Below the pieces are notes generated by a model that did not search any database, was not told the DNA's origin, and worked only from the letters and a program-made list of their open reading frames with translations. A stretch of 16,445 nucleotides of DNA from Candidatus Fermentibacterota bacterium. GTDB taxonomy: Bacteria; JAFGKV01. The stretch is from NCBI GenBank assembly GCA_030620115.1, contig JAUXFG010000084.1, forward strand, positions 1 to 16,445, read 5' to 3'. Both the position numbers and the translations under genes were made by a program. Shown piece after piece: positions 1 to 7,339 of the stretch (positions within the stretch are counted from its first letter, which is position 1; every line of letters begins with the position of its first letter).

Positions 1-46
1 CATCGAACAGTCTGCAATGAGGATTCATCGCGGGTAACCGCCAATC

Positions 47-92
47 GCGGGAGCATGGCTCCCGCAGAACAAGGCGCAAGCATGGCTTGCGC
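47..92. repeat. Tandem pair of ATG-loop palindromes
   Basis: Two perfect 8-bp-stem hairpins lie side by side. GCGGGAGC (47-54) pairs with GCTCCCGC (58-65), and GCGCAAGC (74-81) pairs with GCTTGCGC (85-92). Both have the same 3-nt loop ATG (55-57 and 82-84), and they are 8 nt apart. The shared architecture with different stems suggests compensatory divergence of one repeat family, REP-like and dispersed. No coding sequence covers it. It sits about 50 bp upstream of the promoter of the ArsR-type gene, so it could also end an upstream transcript, but no T-tract follows. Confidence 0.7.
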
Positions 93-143
93 ACTCCAAA
101 ACTTCCATACTCAACCTAACCCGGCCTCTGACCGCCATCTCGC

Positions 144-179
144 TTGAGATATTTGGCTATCTGGCTAAATTGCCAAATA
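144..179 (+). promoter_or_regulatory. Promoter with overlapping inverted-repeat operator of the ArsR-type gene
   Basis: A TTGAGA -35 (144-149) and TAAATT -10 (166-171) are separated by 16 bp. A perfect 8-bp inverted repeat, TATTTGGC (150-157) and GCCAAATA (172-179), fills the start of the spacer and the bases just after the -10. A bound dimer would therefore cover the core promoter. ArsR-family proteins commonly repress their own gene from such a site, so autorepression is the natural reading. The sites were found by eye and no start site is known. Confidence 0.5.
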
Positions 180-199
180 CTTGTCATAGGAGAGTGTGT

Positions 200-529
200 A
201 TGGACGAAAGACGACAGGCAAGGCTCGAGGCGCGGGCGAAGATCATCAAGGCAATGGCGCACTCCACGCGGCTGCTTATTGTGGAGGAACTTGCAAAGAG
301 TGAGCATTGTGTCTGTGAATTGACCGAGATGATAGGTGCCGACGTGTCTACGGTTTCTAAACATCTCACGGTGCTTAAGAATGTGGGGATCGTGTGCAGC
401 GAGAAGCGTGGCAATCAGGTCTACTACCAGCTTCGGACACCCTGTATCCTGAACTTCTTCGGCTGCGTGGAGTCGGTGCTGGAAGCTACCGCCAAGGAGC
501 AGGCTTTGCTGTGTTTGCCGGAACGATGA
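200..529 (+). CDS. ArsR/SmtB-family metal- or arsenic-sensing transcriptional repressor
   Basis: This is a 109-aa winged-helix DNA-binding repressor. The start is the ATG at 200, because AGGAGAG (188-194) sits about 7 nt upstream; an in-frame ATG at 170 lies inside the promoter and has no such site. The HTH recognition region is around residues 47-63 (ADVSTVSKHL). Just before it is a C37-V-C39 pair (EHCVCEL), matching the Cys-x-Cys metal/As(III) site of classical ArsR proteins. Further Cys are C66, C82 and C89 (RTPCILNFFGC) and C105, so the true inducer could be As(III) or another thiophilic ion. The wing is around GNQVYYQL. No arsenic permease, reductase or thioredoxin gene follows; the next 530 bp are repeats and a leader, so it is an orphan regulator here. 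The family is clear, the ligand is not. Confidence 0.92.
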   Translation: MDERRQARLEARAKIIKAMAHSTRLLIVEELAKSEHCVCELTEMIGADVSTVSKHLTVLKNVGIVCSEKRGNQVYYQLRTPCILNFFGCVESVLEATAKEQALLCLPER

Positions 530-614
530 AATGGTTTTTTGGGGATGTTTCAGGATAGGCCCAGAAGTGCTTTACACTTTCGGAACCCTCCTCGCAATGA
601 CTGAGGCCCCGGGG

Positions 615-689
615 GTCATCGCGAGCGACAGCGCGGTAATCTCAATTGAGGGCATGAGATTGCTTCGTCGCTATTCTCCTCGCAATGAC
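615..689. repeat. Palindromic dispersed repeat, unit 1
   Basis: This is a 75-bp imperfect palindrome. It begins GTCATCGCGAG and ends CTCGCAATGAC, which are reverse complements with one mismatch, and the inner arms around AATCTCA and TGAGATT also pair. Its last 36 bp belong to a 45-bp stretch (654-698) repeated exactly at 741-785. From memory, the 'CTCGCAATGAC ... GCTTCGTCGC' theme is a very common interspersed repeat in environmental bacterial genomes. Confidence 0.8.
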
Positions 690-702
690 AGAGGGTGGGC
701 TG

Positions 703-776
703 GTCATCGCGAGCGGGAGCGCGGCGATCTCGATGGGAGGATGAGATTGCTTCGTCGCTATTCTCCTCGCAATGAC
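703..776. repeat. Palindromic dispersed repeat, unit 2
   Basis: This is a second 74-bp copy, 88 bp downstream of unit 1 and in the same orientation. Its right half (741-785 including the flank) is identical to 654-698 over 45 bp, whereas its left half differs from unit 1 at several places. The ends again form an inverted repeat. Exact identity on one side only suggests recent duplication or conversion of that half. Confidence 0.8.
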
Positions 777-948
777 AGAGGGTGGCGCCACGGTTCCGGG
801 ATCTCTCTACGGGATATTGTATTCCTATCGTGAGCCGTAGCGCGAGGCCGAGACCGTAAAATGAGAAAATGAAACATCCCCAACACTTGTTCAAAATCGT
901 TGAACTTTCTCCTCTGTCTCCTTGATTGTATGATATTCCGGACTTCTC

Positions 949-1048
949 ACCGGCTTTCGAAACGAAACCGCGTGAAGCTGGTGGGAAGTTCGGGCTAACC
1001 TCTGACTTCCGATCCCGCGTACTGCGCGGGATTGCGGCTGAAGGCCGC
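949..1048 (+). promoter_or_regulatory. Hairpin-rich 5' leader of the response regulator gene
   Basis: Four stems follow one another just before the gene. TTTCG (955-959) pairs with CGAAA (963-967) over an AAA loop; GGAAGT (984-989) with ACTTCC (1005-1010); ATCCCGCG (1012-1019) with CGCGGGAT (1025-1032); and GCGGC (1034-1038) with GCCGC (1044-1048). ACCGGCTT (949-956) could alternatively pair with AAGCTGGT (975-982), competing with the first stem. The ribosome binding site AGGAGAG (1052-1058) follows immediately. A TATGAT at 929-934 could be the -10, but I see no good -35. I do not recognise a riboswitch family. It could be a structured leader, or an insertion of palindromic repeats. Confidence 0.4.
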
Positions 1049-1061
1049 CGTAGGAGAGACC

Positions 1062-1709
1062 ATGGACAGGGATCTCATTCATGTGCTTTTGGTTGATGAT
1101 GATGAGGATGACTATGTGCTGGTCCGCGATCTGCTCACTGAAGTGGCGGGGAAACGATTCGAATTGGAACGGGTGGCAACCTACGATGCCGCACTGGAGG
1201 AATTGAGGCAGGCGCGGCGGGACATCTACTTGATTGACTACCGCCTTGGCGAGCGGGATGGACTGGAGCTCTTGCGTGCTGCCATAGACATCGGCTGCAA
1301 AGCGCCCATCATCATCTTGACCGGTCAAGGAGATCACGATGTTGATGTCGCCGCCATGGAGGCCGGCGCAGCAGATTATCTGGTCAAGGATCACCTCAGT
1401 GGGGAGTTGCTGGAGCGTTCAATTCGCTATGCTCTTGAACGAAAGCGTGCAGAGAAGAAGCTAGACGCTCTCATTTCGAAGCTTCAAGCAGCTCTGGCGA
1501 GAGTCAAGCATTTGAGCGGGCTCCTACCCATTTGTGCGTCGTGCAAGAAGATACGCGATGATCAGGGCTATTGGCAGCAGGTCGAGAGTTACATTTCCAA
1601 ACGTTCTGAAGCCGAGTTCAGCCATGGTTTCTGCCCGGATTGCCTCAGAAGGCTCTATCCGGAGTATTGCGATGAGGAGAATGGAGAAGACTCGCCCGAA
1701 GATGGGTAG
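1062..1709 (+). CDS. Orphan response regulator: receiver domain with C-terminal CxxC...CxxC domain
   Basis: The protein is 215 aa and starts at ATG 1062 behind AGGAGAG (1052-1058). The receiver domain spans residues 5-125: acidic pair D12/D13, phosphoacceptor D59 (LIDYRLG), T87 (ILTGQG) and K109 (YLVKD) are all present, so it should be phosphorylated. A helical, probably coiled linker (126-152) leads to a C-terminal module of about 50 residues with C158-A-S-C161, a conserved-looking DDQGYW segment, H188 and C191-P-D-C194, a likely zinc-binding knuckle. From memory, this tail is frequent at the ends of signalling proteins in Geobacter-like bacteria, and no function is established. There is no DNA-binding or GGDEF output domain. 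The converging hybrid kinase at 1996-5067 is a plausible partner by position only. Confidence 0.93.
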   Translation: MDRDLIHVLLVDDDEDDYVLVRDLLTEVAGKRFELERVATYDAALEELRQARRDIYLIDYRLGERDGLELLRAAIDIGCKAPIIILTGQGDHDVDVAAMEAGAADYLVKDHLSGELLERSIRYALERKRAEKKLDALISKLQAALARVKHLSGLLPICASCKKIRDDQGYWQQVESYISKRSEAEFSHGFCPDCLRRLYPEYCDEENGEDSPEDG

Positions 1710-1995
1710 CCCGAACTTCTCGATCGGGGAGGGATCTGCAATCTGTCAATCTCTAATCTGGAATATAGGGAGAACAGGGGAGGAATTTCGAAATGCTGGA
1801 TTGCTGGAATGGGGGGAGAAAGAAGAGAGCGTTCAGCGTACAGATGACAGAACGAGGATCAAGGAAAGATTCTTCGCTCCTTGGAATCGCTCAGAATGAC
1901 AAGTGTGGCCGGCATTGGACGAGAAGACATCTGTCATTCTGAGGGAGCGATGCGACCGAAGAATCTGGGAGGGGGACGGGTGGAGAATATTCCCA
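1710..1995. other. Convergent intergenic region without a gene
   Basis: This gap separates the ends of the response regulator (plus strand) and the hybrid kinase (minus strand). A weak hairpin, CCCGA (1710-1714) with TCGGG (1724-1728), starts at the response regulator stop but lacks a T-run. The only strong structure is the inverted repeat at 1867-1966. Short ORFs here show no recognisable protein features. Confidence 0.7.
1867..1966. repeat. Inverted pair of 35-bp dispersed repeats, possible bidirectional terminator
   Basis: The arm at 1867-1901 begins AGATTCTTCG and ends TCAGAATGACA. The arm at 1932-1966 is its reverse complement, with a few mismatches confined to the middle, and 30 bp separate them. 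Transcribed from either side it would form a long stem-loop exactly between two converging genes. The 'AGATTCTTCG ... TCAGAATGACA' theme is, from memory, another widespread interspersed repeat. Termination is inferred from location and structure; there is no long T-tract. Confidence 0.7.
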
Positions 1996-4900
1996 CTAAG
2001 GGTCTTGTTGGGTGCTGCTTGGCCTTTCCTTCAGTGTGCGGCTCACGGTTTTCAATAGGAGAGTCATCGAAAAGGGCTTCTGGAGATATGGATATCCTCT
2101 GTCTCGAATAGCCTGCCGCCCCGATTTCTCGTCACTATAGCCGCTGGCGAATATCACTCCAAGGCCAGGCCTGATTTCAAGAAGGCGGTCCACAAGCTGG
2201 GGTCCTCGCTCGTCTGGAAGAACCACATCGCTGAAGATCAGATCAAAAAGCCCCCCCTCTCGCTCGAAGATGTCCACTGCCTCCTGCGCGTTCGCGGCTG
2301 AATATACCACATACCCATACTCGGAAAGCACATCTGTAATGAATTTCTTCACGGGTTTTTCATCCTCCACGAGTAGGATTCGCTCTCCGCTCCCTCGCAA
2401 TACTCCTAGTGGAATATCAACTTCCGGTTTTTCCAACGGGTCCGTGGATATGATGGGCACACATACTCTGAAGGTCGTTCCCCGCTCCACCGCACTCTCG
2501 ACATCTATCCATCCGTGATGCTGCTTCACAATGCCATATGCCACAGGAAGACCCAACCCCGTACCGATCCCAGGCCCCTTGGTCGTGAAAAAGGGCTCGA
2601 AGACATGACACAGGGTTTCTGCATTCATGCCTGTCCCCGTATCCTTGACCGAGAGGCAGACGAAATCGCCGGGCCTGGCATCCGGGTGTACTCTGCAATA
2701 CTCCTCGTCTACCTTCACATTCTCGGTCTTGACCAGGATTTCTCCTCCCTCAGGCATCGCGTCTCGGGCGTTGACCACGAGGTTCATGATGACCTGCTCG
2801 ATATTCCCATGGTCGGCCCCGATGGTCCAGAGCCCATCCTGAAGCTCGGTTCTGAGGGTCACGTCTTCCCCGATAAGCCGCTCAAGCATCTTCATCATAT
2901 CTTTGACAAGGGTGTTGGGATTCAGTGGGCTCAGTTCCATGGGCTGTCTGCGGGCAAAAAGGAGCAATTGTCTGGTCAGATTGCTCGCTCGCACTGCGCT
3001 GTGTTCTATCTCCATCAAATCATTGCGGACAGGGTCATCCTCTCCGACCTTCATGAGTGCAAACTCGGAATACCCTTGAATAGCGGTGAGCAGGTTGTTG
3101 AAATCGTGGGCTATCCCTCCGGCCAACTTCCCTACTGCCTCCATCTTCTGGGCTTCGCGTAGCTGCCTCTCACTCTCCCTCAATGCCTTCTCCGCTCGCC
3201 TGCGCTCCGTGATGTCGCGCCCGAAGCTTACCGTGCCGACAACCTTGTCGCCTGCAAGAATAGGGGCCGTATTCACCGAAAGAACGATGAGATCCCCATT
3301 GTCTCTCTTCACTCGCGCTTCGTAGTGCTGGGGCTCTCCATCCAAGGTATGACGAAAGGCGTCAATCACCGCAGGCATGTCTTCTTCCATGATAAGCGGC
3401 GCGAAGGACTTGCCATGCCAATCCTCGAGCCTTTGGCCGGCAATTTCCTCTGAACGTCTGTTGATGAATATGAAATCCCCGTCACTATCCAAGGTCCAAA
3501 TCATGTCATTAGATTGCTCAACCATGGTGCGATACTTTTCCTCGCTCTCCCTCAACGCCTTCTCTGCCTGCGTGCGCTCGGTAATGTCCTGGCCTTGGGC
3601 CACGGTAGCAATCACTGTTGTGCCATCCTCGGCATAGATATTCGCGGAATTCCATAGCACGATGCGTATCCCGCCGCTCCTACGCTGAATGGGGATTTCC
3701 ACGATTTCCCAGTGTTCTCCCTTGGAGGCACTTTCGATCTTCTGTATGCAATGAGCACGACTTGCTTCGGGGAACAGCACGTCCAATGGTTGCTCCTTGA
3801 TTTCCGTCTCATTCCACCCGCTCATCGCTTCAAAAGCCTTGTTGAAGATGGTGACCTTTTTCCCCGGGTCCCAGACGATAATGGGCGCATTGGCATGTCT
3901 GATCAGATTGCTCAGATAGTCGTGCGTTTCTCTGAGCTCCTTTGTCCGGGTCGCCACTTCTTGGGCCAGAGACCGCGACCAGCGATGAGCAGTAACAGAG
4001 AGGGAAGCCCCACCCGCCATCAGTATCAAAACCACGAGGCCCACAGTATACTGTTTGGAGCGTTCAGCGAGCTTCACAATCTCCTCTACTTCACTGACCG
4101 GTGCGCAGACAGCCATGGACCATATCTGGCCGCCGACATGGACCGGGGTGAATGCAACGAGCTTCTCGATCTCTCCCCTCTGACCCCGGTGGCAGCCGCA
4201 AATGTAACGACCTACACCTTCCGTTCCCGCCATCATCCGGGCCTCAATTCGCTCAATGGCCTCGTGGGAGATGTTGGGGTTCATCTCCGCCCGGACCTCC
4301 AAGGCGTTCCGCCCGGTGAACCCCTCCTCGTGATGCGCCAGAAAGATACCGTCGTCGCCCAATAGCCATGCGTAGCCGGTCTTGCCCGATATAATGGGTG
4401 AGACAAAGCTCTGGGCGATCGTGTTTGGATCAAATGAACCCACCAGAACACCCCGAAACTCACCCGATCGCGGATCGCCGGGATCGATAGGCGCAAGAAC
4501 AGTACCGATCGTGTCTCCAATTGCAACGGTCTCCATCCGGTGTTTGAAATAGACGGGAATGGCAATCCTGATCCGCGGGTCGCCCTTTTCATTGGCAAGC
4601 AAACTGGAAACAATGACATGTCCGCTTTCCTTGGACTCTAGGAAGTAGGCCTCTTCACTGTAGTCGCGGCCAATGAGGTCTTGTCGCCAATCTTCAAAGG
4701 GGTAGATAAAGCGGAGGATGCCACGGCTGTCCAAAAGTCGGAGTGAAGTTCTCGATGGCAGGCCCCAATATGTATGTTGCATATACCCCAAACATGCTGA
4801 GGTTATTTGCTGAATGCTTGGTAGTTCCGCCAATGACGACAATGCCGCACTCAATTCCTCGTAGTTGGCTTGGATGGCTGACGCAGCCGACCGGGCCAGT

Positions 4901-5067
4901 ATCAATTGCTGCTGATTGAACTGCTGCACGGCCATCTTCTTTGTCACATTGTGGTGGAGCTCACTGAGGGATACTACCGTGGCGACCCCAATGAAAGTAA
5001 TGGCTATAATGAAAACCTGACGTCGTGCCAGAGGGAGTTTCCTTTTTGAAGCATTCGTAGGACACAT
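1996..5067 (-). CDS. Membrane-bound hybrid sensor histidine kinase (sensor-PAS-PAS-HisKA-HATPase-REC)
   Basis: This 1023-aa inner-membrane kinase has TM1 at residues about 17-35, a long periplasmic Cache-type sensor (about 40-335) and TM2 at about 341-360. These are followed by PAS 1 (about 380-495, ending [12 protein letters not shown]) and PAS 2 (about 508-622, ending [12 protein letters not shown]). HisKA carries the phosphoacceptor H654 in GGIAHDFNN. The ATPase has its N box at N766, DTGTG at 809-813 and a GTGLGL lid near 835. A C-terminal receiver (about 895-1015) has E901/D902, phosphoacceptor D947 and K997, so phosphate can pass H654 to D947. The ATG at 5067 follows an AGGAAGAGGAA-type site (5075-5086, minus strand). 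The sensor contains an unusual C-G-C-H cluster near 290-293. No dedicated output gene adjoins except the converging response regulator. The ligand is unknown. Confidence 0.95.
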   Translation of the reverse strand: MCPTNASKRKLPLARRQVFIIAITFIGVATVVSLSELHHNVTKKMAVQQFNQQQLILARSAASAIQANYEELSAALSSLAELPSIQQITSACLGYMQHTYWGLPSRTSLRLLDSRGILRFIYPFEDWRQDLIGRDYSEEAYFLESKESGHVIVSSLLANEKGDPRIRIAIPVYFKHRMETVAIGDTIGTVLAPIDPGDPRSGEFRGVLVGSFDPNTIAQSFVSPIISGKTGYAWLLGDDGIFLAHHEEGFTGRNALEVRAEMNPNISHEAIERIEARMMAGTEGVGRYICGCHRGQRGEIEKLVAFTPVHVGGQIWSMAVCAPVSEVEEIVKLAERSKQYTVGLVVLILMAGGASLSVTAHRWSRSLAQEVATRTKELRETHDYLSNLIRHANAPIIVWDPGKKVTIFNKAFEAMSGWNETEIKEQPLDVLFPEASRAHCIQKIESASKGEHWEIVEIPIQRRSGGIRIVLWNSANIYAEDGTTVIATVAQGQDITERTQAEKALRESEEKYRTMVEQSNDMIWTLDSDGDFIFINRRSEEIAGQRLEDWHGKSFAPLIMEEDMPAVIDAFRHTLDGEPQHYEARVKRDNGDLIVLSVNTAPILAGDKVVGTVSFGRDITERRRAEKALRESERQLREAQKMEAVGKLAGGIAHDFNNLLTAIQGYSEFALMKVGEDDPVRNDLMEIEHSAVRASNLTRQLLLFARRQPMELSPLNPNTLVKDMMKMLERLIGEDVTLRTELQDGLWTIGADHGNIEQVIMNLVVNARDAMPEGGEILVKTENVKVDEEYCRVHPDARPGDFVCLSVKDTGTGMNAETLCHVFEPFFTTKGPGIGTGLGLPVAYGIVKQHHGWIDVESAVERGTTFRVCVPIISTDPLEKPEVDIPLGVLRGSGERILLVEDEKPVKKFITDVLSEYGYVVYSAANAQEAVDIFEREGGLFDLIFSDVVLPDERGPQLVDRLLEIRPGLGVIFASGYSDEKSGRQAIRDRGYPYLQKPFSMTLLLKTVSRTLKERPSSTQQDP

Positions 5068-5106
5068 TTGGAATGTTCCTCTTCCTGGCTATTCGCAGCA
5101 GATTGG

Positions 5107-5151
5107 GCACGGCATGCCGTGCTCGCGTAAGCGGCCACGCGAAACGTGTGG
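5107..5151. repeat. Perfect 16-bp palindrome plus adjacent hairpin in the kinase leader
   Basis: GCACGGCATGCCGTGC (5107-5122) is a perfect palindrome. Next to it, CCACGCG (5135-5141) and CGTGTGG (5145-5151) form a 7-bp stem with one G-T pair around an AAA loop. CGCGT (5124-5128) could instead pair with ACGCG (5137-5141), so two mutually exclusive folds exist. All of this falls inside the predicted untranslated leader of the histidine kinase. It may be a regulator site, a leader structure or a dispersed palindromic repeat. Confidence 0.55.
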
Positions 5152-5179
5152 TGAAATCCCGGGCTGCGTGCTCATAGGA

Positions 5180-5208
5180 ATTAAAGCATATCTCACATCA
5201 GGAATCAA
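5180..5208 (-). promoter_or_regulatory. Candidate sigma70-type promoter of the hybrid histidine kinase
   Basis: Read on the minus strand, TTGATT (5208-5203) and TTTAAT (5185-5180) are 17 bp apart and match the -35/-10 consensus at 4 and 5 of 6 positions. The start codon is at 5067, giving a leader of roughly 105 nt that contains the palindrome and hairpin at 5107-5151. If real, the kinase is not merely the last gene of the upstream operon, although read-through from murC (212 bp away, same strand) remains possible. Confidence 0.4.
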
Positions 5209-5279
5209 GGATCATCGCGTTGTCCCGGGGATCTTGGCCCGCATTTCTCACCCACAGCCCGAAGGAATGGACGGAGACT

Positions 5280-6629
5280 CTAATGATCGCGGAGCAGATT
5301 TCGGGCGAAGGTGTCGAGGTCGCCGGCGGTCAAAAAAAGGAGTGTGATGCGGTGGCCGAGAATCGATCCCAAGGCAACTCCGAGGTCAAAAAATGCCTCG
5401 CAGTACTCCGCCTGGGCGCCGCGTTGGAGAAGTTCCCGCACGATAAGTCGCCCTGAGATGCCGGCGAGGGGGTTCTCTCTCGCGGCGTAGATCCCCGTCA
5501 CTATGGCCTTATGGGCACCCGTGAGTGCAGAAGCGCACTCTCGGTACAGGCGCGCGGTTCGGGAGTAGAGATGGGGTTGGAATACGGCGATCACCGGGTT
5601 GCCCAATTCTTTGGCCGCATTGATGGCGGCGAGAATTTCCGTAGGATGATGGGCATAGTCGGTTACGAGCACTGTCTTGCCCACAGTGCCAAGGATCTCG
5701 AATCTTCGTGCGAGGCCTCCGAAGGTGGAGAGACCCCGGGCAATGCTGTCGGCCTCAACATGGACGAGAGAGGCCGCTGCCGAGGCCAGAATCGCATTTA
5801 TTATGCTATGTTGGCCTTTCATTAGGAACGGCGCCTGGACCATATTCCCGTTGGGTAGCTGGATTTTGATTTGAATGCTCGAATTCTCGCCTCTTTCGGT
5901 TTCCCCCGAGCAATCATGATCCGTGAAGCCTCCACAGGAGATGACATCGTTGGGCCATCGGATTTGCGGCATCCCACCGGGGTCCTCAGCCCAGAGAACG
6001 GCGCCCCCTTCTGCCGCACCCCTTCGCGCAAATCTCACGAAGGAGGCCCACAGCCGATCAAACGAGCCGTAGACATCAAGATGCTCGGCATCCACGTTGG
6101 TGATCACCGAGATAAAAGGAGAGACACGCTCCAGGGTACGATCATACTCATCGGTCTCCATGACGAGGAGATCACCCGTGCCGTAGTACCCGCCTCTTCC
6201 TGAGCCTGACAAGACCGCGCCGATGAGATAGCCGGGGTCGAGCCCGGCAGTGGCCAGAATATGTGCCACCATGGCGGTCACACTGCTTTTTCCGTGGCTG
6301 CCCGCCACGCATATGGTGGGCCTGGATCTGCTGAGTCGCGCCAGGAGCAATGCCCTGGGGAGCACGGGAACTCCTCTTTGCCGCGCCGCGATCAGTTCAG
6401 GATGATCCCTGGGCACGGCGGCGGTGTGAACAAGAGACCTCGCATCGGTGATATGTTCGTGGTTGTGACCGATCCAGATGGTGGCGCCTGCCGCTCTCAG
6501 TTTTTCGATTCGTGGTGAAGAAGCGCTGTCGCATCCAGAGACCTGGAGTCCCTGATCAAGGAGGTATTCCGCAAGCGAGCTCATGCCCGTTCCTCCGATC
6601 CCAACCAAATGCACGGGGGTGGGCAGCAC
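5280..6629 (-). CDS. UDP-N-acetylmuramate--L-alanine ligase (MurC)
   Basis: This cytoplasmic Mur ligase adds L-Ala to UDP-MurNAc using ATP, the first peptide step of peptidoglycan synthesis. At 449 aa it is a normal length. The N-terminal Rossmann motif is GIGGTGMSSLA (10-20). The ATP P-loop is G110-SHGKSS-116, where most MurC proteins have GTHGKTT. The central metal/substrate motif is E158-T-D-E-Y-D-R-T. NVDAEHLDVYG follows, with GQHSIINA near 272, RRFE at 308-311, DYAHHPTEI at 324-332 and QPHLYSRT near 351. The GTG start overlaps the upstream stop by one base (TAGTG, 6631-6627), implying translational coupling. It is the last gene of the glycan operon, away from any division-wall cluster in view. 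The Thr-to-Ser changes in the P-loop look conservative, so activity is likely. Confidence 0.93.
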   Translation of the reverse strand: MLPTPVHLVGIGGTGMSSLAEYLLDQGLQVSGCDSASSPRIEKLRAAGATIWIGHNHEHITDARSLVHTAAVPRDHPELIAARQRGVPVLPRALLLARLSRSRPTICVAGSHGKSSVTAMVAHILATAGLDPGYLIGAVLSGSGRGGYYGTGDLLVMETDEYDRTLERVSPFISVITNVDAEHLDVYGSFDRLWASFVRFARRGAAEGGAVLWAEDPGGMPQIRWPNDVISCGGFTDHDCSGETERGENSSIQIKIQLPNGNMVQAPFLMKGQHSIINAILASAAASLVHVEADSIARGLSTFGGLARRFEILGTVGKTVLVTDYAHHPTEILAAINAAKELGNPVIAVFQPHLYSRTARLYRECASALTGAHKAIVTGIYAARENPLAGISGRLIVRELLQRGAQAEYCEAFFDLGVALGSILGHRITLLFLTAGDLDTFARNLLRDH

Positions 6630-7339
6630 TAGTTGTTGAGTCCCCGCCTAATCCTTGGGAGATAGAGGCGTACTTGGGTTGCCCTGGCCGGTTCGATGCA
6701 CACCGAGTCGACTGCCGAGCCAAGGGATGGCTCGAAACACCAGATCTCTCTGCAACCAGGGGGGATGCCGGGGATCAGAAAGCTCCCCGCGGAATCTGCG
6801 AGGGCCCAGCCGGCGTTGGGCAAGACCACGATATAGGCAAGCTCTCTCTCGGGGCTGAGCTCTAGATCGTAGAGTCTCACTATTCCGGAGCTCTGCAGCA
6901 CCTTCTCTACTTCCAGGCCGGGCAGCGGCAGGGCGATGTTGAAAAGCCGCTGGCCATTCTCTGCCCGGGCGATGATTCTGGCCACTTTCGAACGTCGAGA
7001 TATGATCCGGAGAGGATCGCCCGGCGCAATGACCTGGAACCGGGGAATCATGCCGCTCTCCGTAAGAGTTACGGTGGCTATACTCTGGTCTTCACCAAGG
7101 GAGTCCGTCTCTGCCCAACGGACCACCACCAACGCGTGGGGAAGCGCCGTCCATTCTTTCCAGGAGGAATCGGAACCGCAATACACGGTCCCCGTGACCC
7201 CGCCCGGCAAGAGATCCTCTGCATTGGCGTCATACCAGAGCACCACGAAGACCCAGATGGCCACACAGCGAAGCCACGATCCATACATTCCCGCCTTGCT
7301 ATTCCTTCTCTCGGTAAATCGGCTCATTCGTTTGCTCAA
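6629..7339 (-). CDS. Exported cupredoxin-like / carboxypeptidase-regulatory-like protein, function unknown
   Basis: The 236-aa product has a signal peptide around residues 18-41 (hydrophobic VAIWVFVVLW, then DANA-ED), so it acts outside the cytoplasm. Residues about 45-150 resemble a cupredoxin-type beta sandwich (GTVYCG ... V-I-APGDPLRIISRRS ... ALPLPG). About 150-225 look like a carboxypeptidase-regulatory fold (YIVVLPNAGWALADSAGSFLIPGIPPG). The order matches plastocyanin-like 'methylamine utilization' proteins, but I see no His/Cys/Met copper set. The start is uncertain. TTG at 7339 gives a TTGA overlap with the sulfatase stop, like the other junctions here; ATG at 7327 is possible; ATG at 7288 has the best ribosome site (AAGGCGGGA) and the neatest signal peptide. 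Its end overlaps murC by one base. A structural or adaptor role beside the exported sulfatase-fold enzyme is an inference. Confidence 0.75.
   Translation of the reverse strand: MSKRMSRFTERRNSKAGMYGSWLRCVAIWVFVVLWYDANAEDLLPGGVTGTVYCGSDSSWKEWTALPHALVVVRWAETDSLGEDQSIATVTLTESGMIPRFQVIAPGDPLRIISRRSKVARIIARAENGQRLFNIALPLPGLEVEKVLQSSGIVRLYDLELSPERELAYIVVLPNAGWALADSAGSFLIPGIPPGCREIWCFEPSLGSAVDSVCIEPARATQVRLYLPRIRRGLNN

Larger units (their letters stand above)
539..883. repeat. Repeat island bounded by 14-bp perfect inverted repeats
   Basis: TTGGGGATGTTTCA (539-552) is exactly reverse-complementary to TGAAACATCCCCAA (870-883). Between them lie two tandem palindromic units (615-689, 703-776), a partial unit end at 591-601 (CTCGCAATGAC), and a degraded CG-rich segment near 827-848. 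Together these fill most of the 530-bp gap between the ArsR-type gene and the response regulator. No transposase-like ORF is present, and I see no target-site duplication directly outside the ends. It may be a MITE-like non-autonomous element, or repeats accumulated in a neutral gap. Short ORFs running through it are artefacts of the repeats. Confidence 0.6.

Noticed and set aside
615-776. CRISPR-like tandem repeats
   Set aside because: There are only two units of about 75 bp with internal palindromes and no spacer pattern, so these are dispersed palindromic repeats.
531-894. ORFs on both strands (100 and 92 aa) in the gap after the ArsR-type gene
   Set aside because: They run through the palindromic repeats, and their protein repeats simply mirror the DNA repeats; no ribosome site or recognisable features.
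949-1048. Cobalamin-type riboswitch
   Set aside because: GGTGGGAA and CCCGC...ACTG fragments are loosely reminiscent, but order, spacing and surrounding stems do not fit, and the gene is a signalling protein.
891-1394. 167-aa minus-strand ORF
   Set aside because: It lies antisense to the receiver domain of a clear response regulator and shows no family features.
2515-3162. 215-aa plus-strand ORF
   Set aside because: It is the complement of the kinase HisKA/HATPase region, whose motifs are unmistakable on the minus strand.
3712-4365. 217-aa plus-strand ORF
   Set aside because: It is the shadow of the kinase sensor and PAS region; no motifs and no ribosome site.
5186-5256. Possible insertion-sequence end remnants (GCATATCTCAC at 5186, GCATTTCTCAC at 5241)
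   Set aside because: There are two short similar motifs 55 bp apart without a transposase, clear inverted ends or target duplication; too weak to call.
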